Shown here: positions 33,001-41,920 of the stretch, piece by piece | How positions within the stretch are numbered: the first letter of the stretch is position 1 | How the letters are laid out: each line of letters starts with the position of its first letter | NCBI GenBank assembly: GCA_900074725.1 | Contig: LT598461.1 | Coordinates: 434,001-498,000, forward strand | DNA: 64,000 nucleotides | Origin: Lachancea dasiensis | Lineage: Eukaryota; Ascomycota; Saccharomycetes; Saccharomycetales; Saccharomycetaceae | Reading direction: 5' to 3' | Position numbers and translations under genes: made by a program | Notes under the pieces: generated by a model | What the model saw: only the letters and a program-made list of their open reading frames with translations | The model's database searches: none | What the model was told of the DNA's origin: nothing

Positions 33001-33688
33001 TGGAAGTGGTCCAGTCATGGGCTCGTCTTCCGCGAACCAAATTCAGACCCCTTTCAACGATGGCCTGTTTCGAGTGCCTAGCAATGGTGATTTCCTCAAA
33101 GACTACTATCGTATTCCGGGTGCTTCGTCGTCGCAACTAAATTTGATGTTTATGGGAGGGCATACAGGTGGAAGACCCGGGACAAATTCTGGCAACAACA
33201 GTGGCCATCGTAACAGCGCGACCCTGAGTGGCAGGGCCTCTGCCGTACCACCACCACCTACCGATGCTAACACTAAGCCTACGACTGTGATGGGACGCGG
33301 ATCAGGCTTCGCTGTAGATGCATCATTGGGCCTGGCTCCTCTTTTAGGATGGAGTCCAAATTCGGCTCAGAACTCCGGAAATCGTAATCCCCATGACCAG
33401 CCTTATGGAATGTCTTCAAATAACCAAGCTTTAGCTCGCAACGGGCAGACCTCTGCGCCCCTTTCAATGCCTCCTGTATCGCAACCTCATCAATCCCACG
33501 ACAATACTCAAGGGACCCCTGACGACAGTGCGATTACGATGCCCTCGAGACCCCACCGTGGTCCTCGACGTCGTTGGGACTCCACATACCAATCATCGCA
33601 ACAGCCTAAACCTGAACAAGAAAGTGTTAAGAGCAATAGCGACGACAATCTTCATGACCTGTTCCAATGGCAGAACTCCGGGTATTAA
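30050..33688 (+). CDS. CAT8: Zn2Cys6 activator of gluconeogenic and non-fermentable carbon genes, Cat8
   Basis: Cat8 binds carbon-source response elements and switches on gluconeogenesis and glyoxylate-cycle genes when glucose is exhausted, after activation by Snf1. The ATG at 30050 gives 1212 residues; it was chosen because PRIIRTMNTQ aligns with the start of S. cerevisiae Cat8 (1433). The zinc cluster runs from Cys78 to Cys105 (ACDRCRAKKTRC...CSQCAAVGFEC). A short coiled-coil dimerisation helix (LEERVRELEAENRRL) follows. The fungal middle homology region includes MSQQLRLHRCPSAVL and RLLFWGIYYLDVFSALQLGVPRLLKDQEIECALP. The Asn/Ser/Gly-rich C-terminal part ends in DDNLHDLFQWQNSGY, the acidic-aromatic end conserved in Cat8 proteins. 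It is shorter than in S. cerevisiae, mainly through less low-complexity sequence. Confidence 0.98.
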   Translation: MGDSEKDPFAPRIIRTMNTQSSNGSNPPSSQPSSMSHSPANLQPRQGSTTSMIHNVPSLSPTNSSATPSTNYRVAQACDRCRAKKTRCDGKRPQCSQCAAVGFECKVSDKLSRRAFPRGYTETLEERVRELEAENRRLVALCDLKDEQLQLVSRYSSKSRPNTISSSEDDQMLQQLTSSNGGSLRVSSTNLYLLNKTSSTDKEIEGSHLCQGTGCSHASHPHLHFKPVSTALSDPQTISFEQNEAPGLPAAKALSSMTDHEYSTQLACLVALSIPRSTEEILFIPQLLARLGNVHGLTSKQCIYSASLLAALKEPSQVVVPYTDALRQLKDKSLWEIDDPMEFFVSSCKLNLSSNNDNESLSVPEIENLISLYFGECHVLIPILNENEFYEYYDKFKTSLTSKDFFGEVNSSFAHRGKSISYKIFACILMVVCQFGLMIKVKREQLAASHKLVRIMNYYNNAIPSLKSNPYFTIKTTSIETLQLMSLLLFYYLNSGDVSSVYDARGKIISMSQQLRLHRCPSAVLGNEGSTMSKNEQGDRRLLFWGIYYLDVFSALQLGVPRLLKDQEIECALPVSEESNVGVSLADQVIKLEGQASEFSLSLLRFSKILGNILDFIFKRGMTASATQQIALIHENALDDWRRSLPRNLRFQLDVNGAVSAEDLSPSNQWSQEYRKGDKKTLMVLYFMVKCLIHLPVLATRSLTAGSGADVDSEASLVSEDPNSSSDRSSSYVLLQQAINTFLTVQSSLKNRYLPLPINMPRIKAQSVLLSAKGTLDYTKGGTLFQDNKTRLFDVIKELELTKRLEIPGSLSWHSLMLLDMAVTVILQPVQTKTEKLDKLLEKRLGYYNKLMGGSSATMGTKRKQEDSNTGGSMKLTPVSSECESPAEKRVKIEAVSNLRGNSNHADNSDQLYPGFHNQNLNSAQSALAEAFHFDPVLNSNPFSNTDLSAFFTTDGGLSNVSGGASILNLAGMENFSEDAGHNTGSGPVMGSSSANQIQTPFNDGLFRVPSNGDFLKDYYRIPGASSSQLNLMFMGGHTGGRPGTNSGNNSGHRNSATLSGRASAVPPPPTDANTKPTTVMGRGSGFAVDASLGLAPLLGWSPNSAQNSGNRNPHDQPYGMSSNNQALARNGQTSAPLSMPPVSQPHQSHDNTQGTPDDSAITMPSRPHRGPRRRWDSTYQSSQQPKPEQESVKSNSDDNLHDLFQWQNSGY

Positions 33689-34365
33689 CAGTTTTGGCGT
33701 CCGAACAATATACTTTCCAAGTCTACATAATTGTGTACATAGGTAAAAATATATCAGTGACAAAGATATTACTCTATTTGATTCCAATGTCAAAGCTTTA
33801 TTACTACAGCTTTTTAGGTGTTTTCATTATTCAACACTCAGCATTACCGCCCAAATCAACCCCGTATAAAAGAATAAAAAGTTTATGCTGAAATCAGTAA
33901 AAACCACGAAAGTATTTACATTTTTCTTCTACACAAGGACAACACAAGGACAACACAAGGCGAAAGCTGGCTCATCCTCATAAGTCTTGAGTTTCAGCGT
34001 TGATAGATTTCGTTTTGAAATTGGTGGAGCGCAACAAACTTGGTACAATTACCGCTAAAGTTTACAGGCTACCTTGGACCTAATTAATTGTGCGCGTCGT
34101 GCACCTATAATATCGGTAAATCCAAGCTCGCCAAGTACGCGTTGCTGAAAGTATCGTCCACGAATCAAATAGTGCGACGCTTTTGGAGCTAAGCTGCGTG
34201 TTGAACTCCACTGGATAGTTGCAAGGAATCGCTGATTTAGTTTCACTACCAAAAATAGCACAGACAGGTTGCTGTTGTTAGTACTGCGTTATAAGACGGG
34301 ATTGGAGTGAAGTCAAAGAGGTTTGTCGTTTCTTCACATTAGCTTTCGACGGTCAATAGGGGTAA
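33689..34365. other. Intergenic region between CAT8 and NAB6
   Basis: This 677 bp stretch is the CAT8 3' end and NAB6 promoter. It holds a short 11-bp minisatellite at 33931-33960. A 68-codon frame on the minus strand (34055-34261) lacks an ATG; I do not call it a gene. Confidence 0.5.
33931..33960. repeat. 11-bp minisatellite in the NAB6 upstream region
   Basis: The unit acacaaggaca is repeated perfectly 2.7 times, about 405 bp before the NAB6 ATG. No function is evident. Confidence 0.85.
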
Positions 34366-37300
34366 ATGGCGTCAGGGATCAATTCTGGAACATTTTTCCA
34401 GAGACAGTACCGAAGTGACGGTAGTTATCAGCTTAATTCACGACCTACTAACGTGGTTGCTTCTTCCTACCATCAAGGTTCTTCTCATTCTCCTTTAGCA
34501 GGCTCTTCGGTGCTATCTGGTGATCAATATCCGGAGATGATCGACGATACCTCTGCTCATGGTGCGAAGTTCACGCATACTAGAAGTACCAACACGCGTC
34601 TTAACGCCAATATAAAAACCCACGGGCCCTCCTTACATCATCCCCATAATGGAATCGGATCCTACCAGAATTATCAAGGGTACCAACCCCCTCCTCAAAC
34701 ACCTTTCGATCTTTCCTATGGGGTATCGCTACTTCCGTCGCATTTACTGGTGAGTTCGCCGTACCTCGCGTCCCCACAGCATACGCCAAGGCGCCATAAC
34801 CCAATACCCCTAAGTTCATATAGATCTTTTCCACTGCGTATGCCTCCCGGCAATGATAGGCGTAAATTGCGTAACAGTGAAAGCTACTGTCGTGAGGACG
34901 GCGTGCGTCAGATTCCATTCCAGATTATGTTTGAGGTCTTACCTCCCACTGTGATAGATGATGAATCAAGAACGCCCTCACTGCTGTTCTCAAACGTATC
35001 ACCTGAGTTGAGCTTGCACGACTTTTTGACCAAGTTTGATGACAGTGAAAGGGTTGAAAGTCTTTTTCGAGTGGATGCTGAACAACAATCCATTATAGTG
35101 AGCTTTTTAACCCAAGAAACATGCTTGGACTTCTACAACGGAGTTTTGCAAAAGCTCTTCGATTTCAAGAAAGAATTACAGTCGCCTAGACTTTCTCTCA
35201 GTTTCGTTCGGTTGGAAGATCCTATGTCAGGGCCCACTATGCATGATGTTAAATTCGAAGTTTTGAGAGTTGGTGCAACGAGGTCTCTGGCTCTAGAGTT
35301 TTCATCAGAGATCACTTCAAAATCCTTGTTTGAAAACTTAGCATTTCTCAACAACCGGGGGCCACGATACGTTGTTGAATGCATTGAGATTGTAAACACT
35401 GAAAAGGTTTCCAAGAACTTTGGGAGTCATTATGCAATCATTCACTTTATCAGCATTGCTATGGCCATTGAGACTCTTGAATATTTGAAAGTCCATCAGC
35501 GTTCTGTTCCTGATCTACAAAAGTTCTTTTATATTAGTAGGGCGTTAAACTCCATGACTTCGGAGTTACATACCCTGTCAAGCTCCCAATTAAGAGAACC
35601 AAAGTCTCCATCAACGTCAATCTCAACATTATCCCTAGGGAGAGATAGTACGCCACTGGCATCAAAGAAAATTAGAGAAACCATCACTATTCATCCCACT
35701 TCTTATGATCCACCCTATGTGCAGCTTCACACACAACATCTGCCTCATTACACTGCATCTAAACCACTCAGCATGGAGTCGGTAAACGGTTCGTCGACTA
35801 CTATTGCATCACCAGCGCCTCAGGAAGTGCTGATCAATGACATCGATGACATCTCCTCTTGCGGCAGCATGGTTTCCATAGTTCCTAATCAAACTGGCAG
35901 TCATGCTTATCCAATGGGTGGCTATCCTTATTACATGGACATGACCAAACCCTTGGGACAAACATTGCAACAACAATATTGCACGGCCGCCCAGTTTGCC
36001 ACGACTATGGGTGGAGGCTTGGGCAACCGAACAGTTTACATTGGCAATATTAACCAGCGCTCTAAAGTTGAAGATGTTTGCAACGTTGTGCGTGGAGGAT
36101 TGCTTCAAAAGGTCAAATTTATTGCATCGAAACAAATTTGTTTCTTCACGTTCATTGAAGCTGCTGCAGCTGTCCAATTTTTTGCTAATGCTTCTATTGA
36201 GCCAATTGTCCTTCACGGTAACGTTTTGAGAGTTGGTTGGGGACATCATTCGGGTGATCTCCCCAAGTTCATTTCGTTAGCTGTTACAGCAGGTGCCAGT
36301 AGAAACGTTTATGTTAGTTTGCCAGAACATGCATTCAAAGACAAGTTCATCAAAGACCCTGAGTACCAAACTCATAAAGAGAAATTTAAACTTCCGTCAA
36401 AGGAGGTATTACTTCAAGACTTTAGAAAATATGGCGAAATTGAGCAAATAAATTTTCTGCCAGATGGACATTGCTGCTGGATTAATTTTATGAACATTCT
36501 CCACGCTATCAAATTAGTGGAAGATGCCAATAACATGAACAATGAAAAATCTTTCCATGGTAGGTACGGAGAAAGATACCGGGGACTCATAGTTGGTTAT
36601 GGTAAGGATCGCTGCGGCAACGTTAACAAAAATCTCGTCGCCAACAAAAATTCCAAGCATTATAAAAAGGTGAAAAAAACGAGCTATAAAATTAGGATGC
36701 ACAAGCAACAAAGCAAGAAACCTTCTGATTTAAGGGAAAATGAGGACAGTGGAATTGGCAACAGAGCTTTACCGACGGATGCTTTCGGAATCATAGTGCC
36801 TAAACCTAAAACAAGTGTCGGAGATTCAGACGTAGAAGAGGGCGAAAATTTGCGCATGAGTAATAGTCACATAGAAACAGAAGATGGGGGGTTGGGTATT
36901 TCAGTCCGTCAAAGCTCACCCGAGCTTGACAGCAATGCCGATAGTCCACTCCGAGAACCAGCGGAAGGTGACTATGGCTCCTCTGATTCGTCGGACGTTG
37001 ATATCATAGTCTCTGCACCCAACTCTGCTGGACACTCCCAACTTAGGGACAATAACAAGAGCTTCAAAAAACAGCCACACTACTTTCCCGACACTCAACA
37101 GGATTATGGTTCGCGAGCATTTACTGGGCTTTCGCCGATGGATTCAAGCACATCGCTGGACGCTGTACCACCATTGGCGCCCTCAACTGTTGGTCGCCTG
37201 TATCACGCGGCTACAAGAAAATCTTCAAACAAAACCGTCCGTGACGGCAACAGTAGTGTCGTCGTCGATCCGCTACCAGAAGTGTGCCCTAGTCGTTCCT

Positions 37301-37482
37301 CAATTCCGCCGGGTTCCCGTCGTAGAAAGTCAAAAGCCATTCCGGGATCCAACGTAATGGCCCAATACTTGGCTCAACTGCAGCACTCTACCTTTATGTA
37401 TGCTGCCAATATTTTGGGCGTAGAGGATGGTGATCCGCAAGTATACTACGACGAAAATGGGGTCGCTGATCCTCTAATTTAA
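34366..37482 (+). CDS. NAB6: RRM-type mRNA-binding protein Nab6
   Basis: Nab6 is an RNA-binding protein that in S. cerevisiae associates with poly(A)+ RNA, including cell-wall protein mRNAs. The 1038 residues (1134 in S. cerevisiae) start at the ATG at 34366. The N-terminal ~170 residues are Ser/Tyr/Pro-rich and disordered. A divergent RRM-like region follows near 185-260 (RTPSLLFSNVSPELSLHDFLTKF) and another near 290-370. A clear RRM lies near 555-630 (RTVYIGNINQRSKVEDVCNVV...ICFFTFIEAAAAVQFF), and a last one near 645-735 (RNVYVSLPEHAF...HCCWINFMNILHAI). The C-terminal third is basic, then acidic and Ser-rich. ATR1 follows directly, as in S. cerevisiae chromosome XIII. Confidence 0.93.
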   Translation: MASGINSGTFFQRQYRSDGSYQLNSRPTNVVASSYHQGSSHSPLAGSSVLSGDQYPEMIDDTSAHGAKFTHTRSTNTRLNANIKTHGPSLHHPHNGIGSYQNYQGYQPPPQTPFDLSYGVSLLPSHLLVSSPYLASPQHTPRRHNPIPLSSYRSFPLRMPPGNDRRKLRNSESYCREDGVRQIPFQIMFEVLPPTVIDDESRTPSLLFSNVSPELSLHDFLTKFDDSERVESLFRVDAEQQSIIVSFLTQETCLDFYNGVLQKLFDFKKELQSPRLSLSFVRLEDPMSGPTMHDVKFEVLRVGATRSLALEFSSEITSKSLFENLAFLNNRGPRYVVECIEIVNTEKVSKNFGSHYAIIHFISIAMAIETLEYLKVHQRSVPDLQKFFYISRALNSMTSELHTLSSSQLREPKSPSTSISTLSLGRDSTPLASKKIRETITIHPTSYDPPYVQLHTQHLPHYTASKPLSMESVNGSSTTIASPAPQEVLINDIDDISSCGSMVSIVPNQTGSHAYPMGGYPYYMDMTKPLGQTLQQQYCTAAQFATTMGGGLGNRTVYIGNINQRSKVEDVCNVVRGGLLQKVKFIASKQICFFTFIEAAAAVQFFANASIEPIVLHGNVLRVGWGHHSGDLPKFISLAVTAGASRNVYVSLPEHAFKDKFIKDPEYQTHKEKFKLPSKEVLLQDFRKYGEIEQINFLPDGHCCWINFMNILHAIKLVEDANNMNNEKSFHGRYGERYRGLIVGYGKDRCGNVNKNLVANKNSKHYKKVKKTSYKIRMHKQQSKKPSDLRENEDSGIGNRALPTDAFGIIVPKPKTSVGDSDVEEGENLRMSNSHIETEDGGLGISVRQSSPELDSNADSPLREPAEGDYGSSDSSDVDIIVSAPNSAGHSQLRDNNKSFKKQPHYFPDTQQDYGSRAFTGLSPMDSSTSLDAVPPLAPSTVGRLYHAATRKSSNKTVRDGNSSVVVDPLPEVCPSRSSIPPGSRRRKSKAIPGSNVMAQYLAQLQHSTFMYAANILGVEDGDPQVYYDENGVADPLI

Positions 37483-37868
37483 GAACATATATAATCGTAA
37501 GATTTCATCCTACATTAAAGTGAAGTCACTCATCTATTGGTCTCGTCGCGACATTTGGCTCGTTAACTACCAGCGCACCATGCCGTTTTATTCGCGTTGA
37601 TATCATTTGAGCGTAAAGTGACACCTCTCTCACGTGACTCAGAAGATTCACTCATAATATATTTCCGACGGGATTACGATTACATGATATCATTAAGCGG
37701 CTAGGTCTTCCACCTATGACAACTCAACTTCATTCTTGGAACTTTGACGGTGTAACATTACCTTCTAGATCGTCCATAGCGGGTTACGGAATCAGTTGGA
37801 GTACTATTTGCAAGACATCATCCTACGGGGGCTTTTTTCTTGTACGACTGTCCTGATCGAAATACTTT
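37483..37868. promoter_or_regulatory. NAB6-ATR1 intergenic region and ATR1 promoter
   Basis: This 386 bp stretch carries a combined CACGTG/Gcn4 site at 37631-37641. A near-match, TTCACTCAT, follows at 37647-37655. No gene is seen. Confidence 0.6.
37631..37641. promoter_or_regulatory. Overlapping CACGTG box and Gcn4 site upstream of ATR1
   Basis: CACGTGACTCA fuses an E-box with TGACTCA, the exact Gcn4 core (37635-37641). It lies about 230 bp upstream of the ATR1 ATG. In S. cerevisiae ATR1 gives resistance to aminotriazole, a histidine-synthesis inhibitor, and is activated by Gcn4, so the site is in a sensible place. Confidence 0.65.
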
Positions 37869-39461
37869 ATGGAAGACACCACAAGTGACAAAGATGCTGC
37901 TGATTGCAAAAATGTCGAATTGACAGATGATGGAGTGAAGGATCGTTTCGACGCTCTTTCCATCATTACAGAGGTACGACTGAGAAATCCAAACTTACAA
38001 AACCAGGATTATCTGAGTAGCCGATGGAAAGAGTATGTGTTTGTTGGGTTTTGCATGATGTCACAGTTATTAAATCAGGCGGCAATGACTCAAGCGAATC
38101 CGCTGTTTAACGTTATATCTAACGATCTTGAAGCTGGTATTTCACAGCAGACTTGGCTCATGGCTGCTTTCCCAATGGTCTCGGGATCATTTATTCTGAT
38201 AAGTGGGAAAGTGGGGGATATATACGGTCTAAAAAAGACGCTCGTTGGGGGCTACGTCACGGTCATAATCTGGTCGTTGATATGTGGCTTGTGCTCGTAC
38301 GCTCATAATGTCGACTTTTTCATTGTTGCAAGAGCATTTCAGGGATTAGGAATTGCCTTCGTTCTTCCTAATGTGATGGGCGTTGTGGGCAACGTATATG
38401 TTCCCAACACCAGGGCCAAAAATATGGTCTTCAGTCTGATAGGCGCATGTGCTCCCATTGGAGCGACACTTGGGTGCGTTTTCGCTGGATTGATTGGAAG
38501 CAGTACGAGAACGTGGGCATGGGCTTTTTATGCTCATGCATTGACAGCAGCATTGAACTTGTGCGTTGGAGTCTGGATTATTCCTAGCAATATTCCTGTA
38601 AATGTCCAGCGACACAAAATGGACTGGCTGGGCTCATTTCTGGCTGTTGTCGGCCTTATTATGCTGAATTTTGTTTGGAACCAAGCTCCGATCGACGGCT
38701 GGAACCAAGCTTACTTGATCGTTCTTTTGGTGGTATCTCTAATTTTGCTTATCGCCTTTGTTTTTTACGAGCTTCGCTATGCAAAAGACCCATTGCTGCC
38801 GCCGGTTGTGATGCACAATCGCCGCATTTTGATGATTTTGTCTTCGCTATTTTTCGGGTGGGGCTCATTTGGCATTTGGACGTTTTACTACATGTCGTTT
38901 GTTTTGAATCTAAGACACTATTCACCGCTGTGGGCGGGTAGTACCTATTTTATGTTTGTGATATGGGGGATCATTGCAGCTTTATTGGTGGGTTATACAC
39001 TTCATATATGCGGTCCGGCGCTCATTCTATTTGCATCAATGGTTGCTTTCAACTGTGGATGCATAATGCTATCTGTGACCCCGGTAGATCAAAGCTACTT
39101 CAGAATGACGTTGGGGATCATGATTATATTGAGTTTTGGGATGGACTTGTCCTTTCCAGCGTCATCCATAATCCTGAGCGACGAACTACCTAGGGAATCT
39201 CAAGGTATGGCAGGCTCTTTGGTAAGCACAATGGTTAGTTACTCAAGCTCGATCTGTTTAGGCATGGGTAGTACTGCGGAGCATTATGTCAACAGAGAAG
39301 GTGATAATTTGCTGGAGGGTTACAGAGCTGCTCTATATGTTGGAATAGGTCTCGCATCTGTCGCTGTTTTGATCAGTGGCCTGTACATGATTGAGAGCGG
39401 GTGGAAACTTCGAGCTCAGAAGCGTAGTGAGATGAGAAATAAAGGGAATCACCAGTGCTAA
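37869..39461 (+). CDS. ATR1: Major facilitator (DHA2, 14-TM) drug/boron exporter Atr1
   Basis: This is a plasma-membrane drug:H+ antiporter of the DHA2 family, represented in S. cerevisiae by ATR1 (aminotriazole, 4-NQO and boron export) and its duplicate YMR279C. The 530 residues (about 542 in Atr1) have a cytosolic N-terminus of about 55 residues and then around 14 hydrophobic helices. Visible signatures are QQTWLMAAFPMVSGSFILISGKVGDIYG, which contains the helix 2-3 motif A (GKVGDIYGLKK), and the motif C-like GACAPIGATLGCVFAGLIG in helix 5. The start is the ATG at 37869. The gene converges on VAN1, as for YML116W/YML115C. As the only copy in the block it stands for both S. cerevisiae duplicates; the exact substrate is inferred. 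Confidence 0.93.
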   Translation: MEDTTSDKDAADCKNVELTDDGVKDRFDALSIITEVRLRNPNLQNQDYLSSRWKEYVFVGFCMMSQLLNQAAMTQANPLFNVISNDLEAGISQQTWLMAAFPMVSGSFILISGKVGDIYGLKKTLVGGYVTVIIWSLICGLCSYAHNVDFFIVARAFQGLGIAFVLPNVMGVVGNVYVPNTRAKNMVFSLIGACAPIGATLGCVFAGLIGSSTRTWAWAFYAHALTAALNLCVGVWIIPSNIPVNVQRHKMDWLGSFLAVVGLIMLNFVWNQAPIDGWNQAYLIVLLVVSLILLIAFVFYELRYAKDPLLPPVVMHNRRILMILSSLFFGWGSFGIWTFYYMSFVLNLRHYSPLWAGSTYFMFVIWGIIAALLVGYTLHICGPALILFASMVAFNCGCIMLSVTPVDQSYFRMTLGIMIILSFGMDLSFPASSIILSDELPRESQGMAGSLVSTMVSYSSSICLGMGSTAEHYVNREGDNLLEGYRAALYVGIGLASVAVLISGLYMIESGWKLRAQKRSEMRNKGNHQC

Positions 39462-39655
39462 TTCGTTGAATGTGAACAAAACGATATACTCAACGAATTA
39501 TAAAACGCTATTTGCAACGGTAACTTTTGATATTTTATTGATAGAATAATATACATTGGAATTTAATATACTGGATCGAGAGTTTTAATCTAACTTGCTA
39601 ACTTTATCGACATGTCGATCGGGCCACAAATAACCTGTAAATTTGAACATCTGAT

Positions 39656-41314
39656 TTAAGGTGAACCCTCGGCCGTTCTTTTGCTTCCCCGCTCCCTTTC
39701 GGCAATAGCTTTGAGATCATCATCACTTGGTTCATAAATATGCCATAGGGTATAGTTTGGTAAGCCGGCTACCCTATACCCCATTTTTTTGGCCATTTTA
39801 CCAAATGCCTCAGTTTCCGCATGGTTCTCAAACGTAAAAGCAGGAAAATGAACACCGTTTCTAAAAAGTTGAGCTTTGGCCAAAATAGAAACACCACCCA
39901 CACCATCTAGTTCTAAAACGTCTTTGGGATTTCCGTTAGGATCTCTGATATATGCCAAATGAACTCTGTAAGTGGGGTACTCTGCATATCCTTCAACGAT
40001 AACATCGTCCTCATCTAGCCCCTGAGCAAGCCTTAATGCATCCGGTGACTCGGGCCACGAGTTCAAGTCGTATGGCTGTTCACCATCAAGAAATTCAGGA
40101 AGTGGACGCCATACGTTGGGAACCGCAACGTCATAACCAATAGACATCAAGTCTTGGATAACAGAACCAGGACATAATTCAACATCAGCGTCTCTCCAGT
40201 AAACCCAGGAATGGTAAGGCTTCAGAGCATTTGCCGTCAGCCAGTTACGAGCACGGCCCATCAACTTTCTTCTGATACCTTGAACTTTTACCGCATGTCT
40301 GTCCGAGAAACCTTGACCAATAGCTTGCCCGAAATCCTTTTGAAATATTTGTACAGATCTGAAGGGCTTATCATAACCTGAATGAAATGGTGCACTGTAG
40401 GCCTTTTCAACCATCTGTAAGTACGAGGGCCGCATATACTTGAGGAACAAATGTCTTGTTCCTTCTTCGTTTAACAGTTGCTCATTGCTGACGTTTTCGG
40501 CGAAAAGATCCGAGAGGGTCCCACTCTGCAATGCCTTAGAGTATTCTATAAGAGCACCTAGTGTATTGTCATCTTCGGTGCAATCGCTGACCAGAAAAGC
40601 TATATCTATCAGCTCGTGAGGATATGTTAGATTCATAAGGTTCTTGAACATGAGTGGCAAAACACGTTCGGCATTACGGAGAGGTACCAGTAAAAGAACG
40701 TGTTCCCTGTTTTTTGCGCCCTCTGTAGTTCCGCGAAAGGCGTCCAAATTATAAGTTTGCACAGTGGATCCATATAGCATTTCTATCTCTTGATCATAGA
40801 GTTCTTTGTCACCTGGCTGCAAAACATCCTTCCCGCCTTTGGTGATCAAAAAGTGATCTGCACCATTGTCATACTTTTGCAGAGCCTCCATGTCCGCCTC
40901 TAAAAAGTCGAAGTCGTAGTACTCTAGATCCTGCAGTTCTCGAGTACCACTTTCTCCCCAATTTGAAACCAGCTTTCGCGACAGCGAAAGCAAACCAATT
41001 ATCACCAGAAGCACCACGAGCAGTCGATTGTTATTTTTCCAAAACTGGGTCAATTTTAACCAATATTGCGAACCATTGTCTCTGCGCTTCGGGCTTAGCT
41101 TTTGTTTGCTTTTAGAGCTGCAAAAATTGTGACAGTTAGTACTAAGACCCCAATTCTAACATCAAATTCAAGAGCGAACGATCGAGAATCCACTTTCCGC
41201 ACTTTCCACGTTCTCTTCGTGAGATCATCCGCCTTGATTGTACAACAAAACTCTTGGTAGAACATACATTGGGAGTTCCAGCTGGTTGCGTTTCTTCCCA
41301 AACAAGATAGCCAT
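39656..41314 (-). CDS. VAN1: Golgi mannan polymerase I subunit Van1, two exons
   Basis: Van1 and Mnn9 form M-Pol I, which starts the alpha-1,6-mannan backbone of N-glycans in the cis-Golgi (family GT62). The gene is spliced: exon 1 is 41268-41314 and exon 2 is 39656-41117, together 1509 nt or 502 residues (535 in S. cerevisiae). Exon 2 alone has no ATG before the membrane anchor. Joining the exons gives MAILFGKKRNQLELPIS, whose LELPIS matches LSLPIS near the start of S. cerevisiae Van1. A basic cytosolic tail follows, then the anchor at about 48-61, the family segments FLVSDCTEDDNTL and KDFGQAIGQGFSDRHAVKVQG, and the DxD motif in VYWRDADVELCPG (Asp325, Asp327). The C-terminal half is nearly identical to the S. 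cerevisiae protein. It is paralogous to ANP1 in this window. Confidence 0.93.
41118..41267 (-). other. Spliceosomal intron of VAN1
   Basis: This 150-nt intron has the yeast consensus at all three sites on the minus strand. The 5' splice site GTATGT is at 41267-41262, the branch point TACTAAC at 41141-41135, and the 3' splice site TTTTTGCAG ends at 41118, 17 nt after the branch point. It interrupts an Ile codon in phase 2, and splicing restores the VAN1 frame exactly. S. cerevisiae VAN1 has no intron. Confidence 0.93.
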
Positions 41315-41920
41315 CTCCTTCTTCGTGAATAAAAGTGATGGAAACCTTGAATAAATCGCTAGCAAACGCGTTGGTGGGGTATGTTTTGAATGTGAACATA
41401 AGCAGTCGTGTCGAAAGAAAAGCCGATACTTGACACTTAAGATAATTGTCTCTTTAACTCACTATACACGAAACAGCAGAAAACGCCAAATCAGATGAGC
41501 TGAGAAGCACCGCATAAAGCTGACTGTCAAACGTACACTTCTGCTGTCACCTTGACCAAAAAGGGCAGATGAAGATCTAAAATTTAGCCACAGGAGCACA
41601 CAATGTAGAGAGACAAGAGAATTCCAAAAACAAGGGTTTTTTCTAAACCCAGATCTGGTTTAAAAACAAATGACACTTGTACCTATTCATTTCGTGTCAT
41701 GGAAACAATCTGCAGACTATGTTTCCTCGATTTGAGAGGGTATAGCCAAAATATGGTAAATCACAGCTATAGCTTGAAAACGATACTCTCTCGCTAAATC
41801 CCAGATTCTTGAAGCTGGGCCAGTCCTTAGCCGGGCAAATTTCTTCTGGTGGTAATACTTCTATTTCTTCAGCCTAACTACCTACATGAGATGGTACCCA
41901 AGCAGTTGTCCCATAATTTG
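41315..41920. other. VAN1 promoter and SAM4-type gene 3' region
   Basis: This 606 bp stretch lies between VAN1 and the homocysteine methyltransferase gene. An ATG at 41399 begins a frame that overlaps VAN1 exon 1 out of phase (see findings). I see no other gene. Confidence 0.5.

Noticed and set aside
34055-34280. Possible spliced minus-strand gene between CAT8 and NAB6 (TACTAAC near 34274-34280, then a TAG acceptor and a 60-codon frame)
   Set aside because: No GTATGT-type donor is found upstream on that strand within a sensible distance, and the frame has no ATG. The branch-point match is probably chance.
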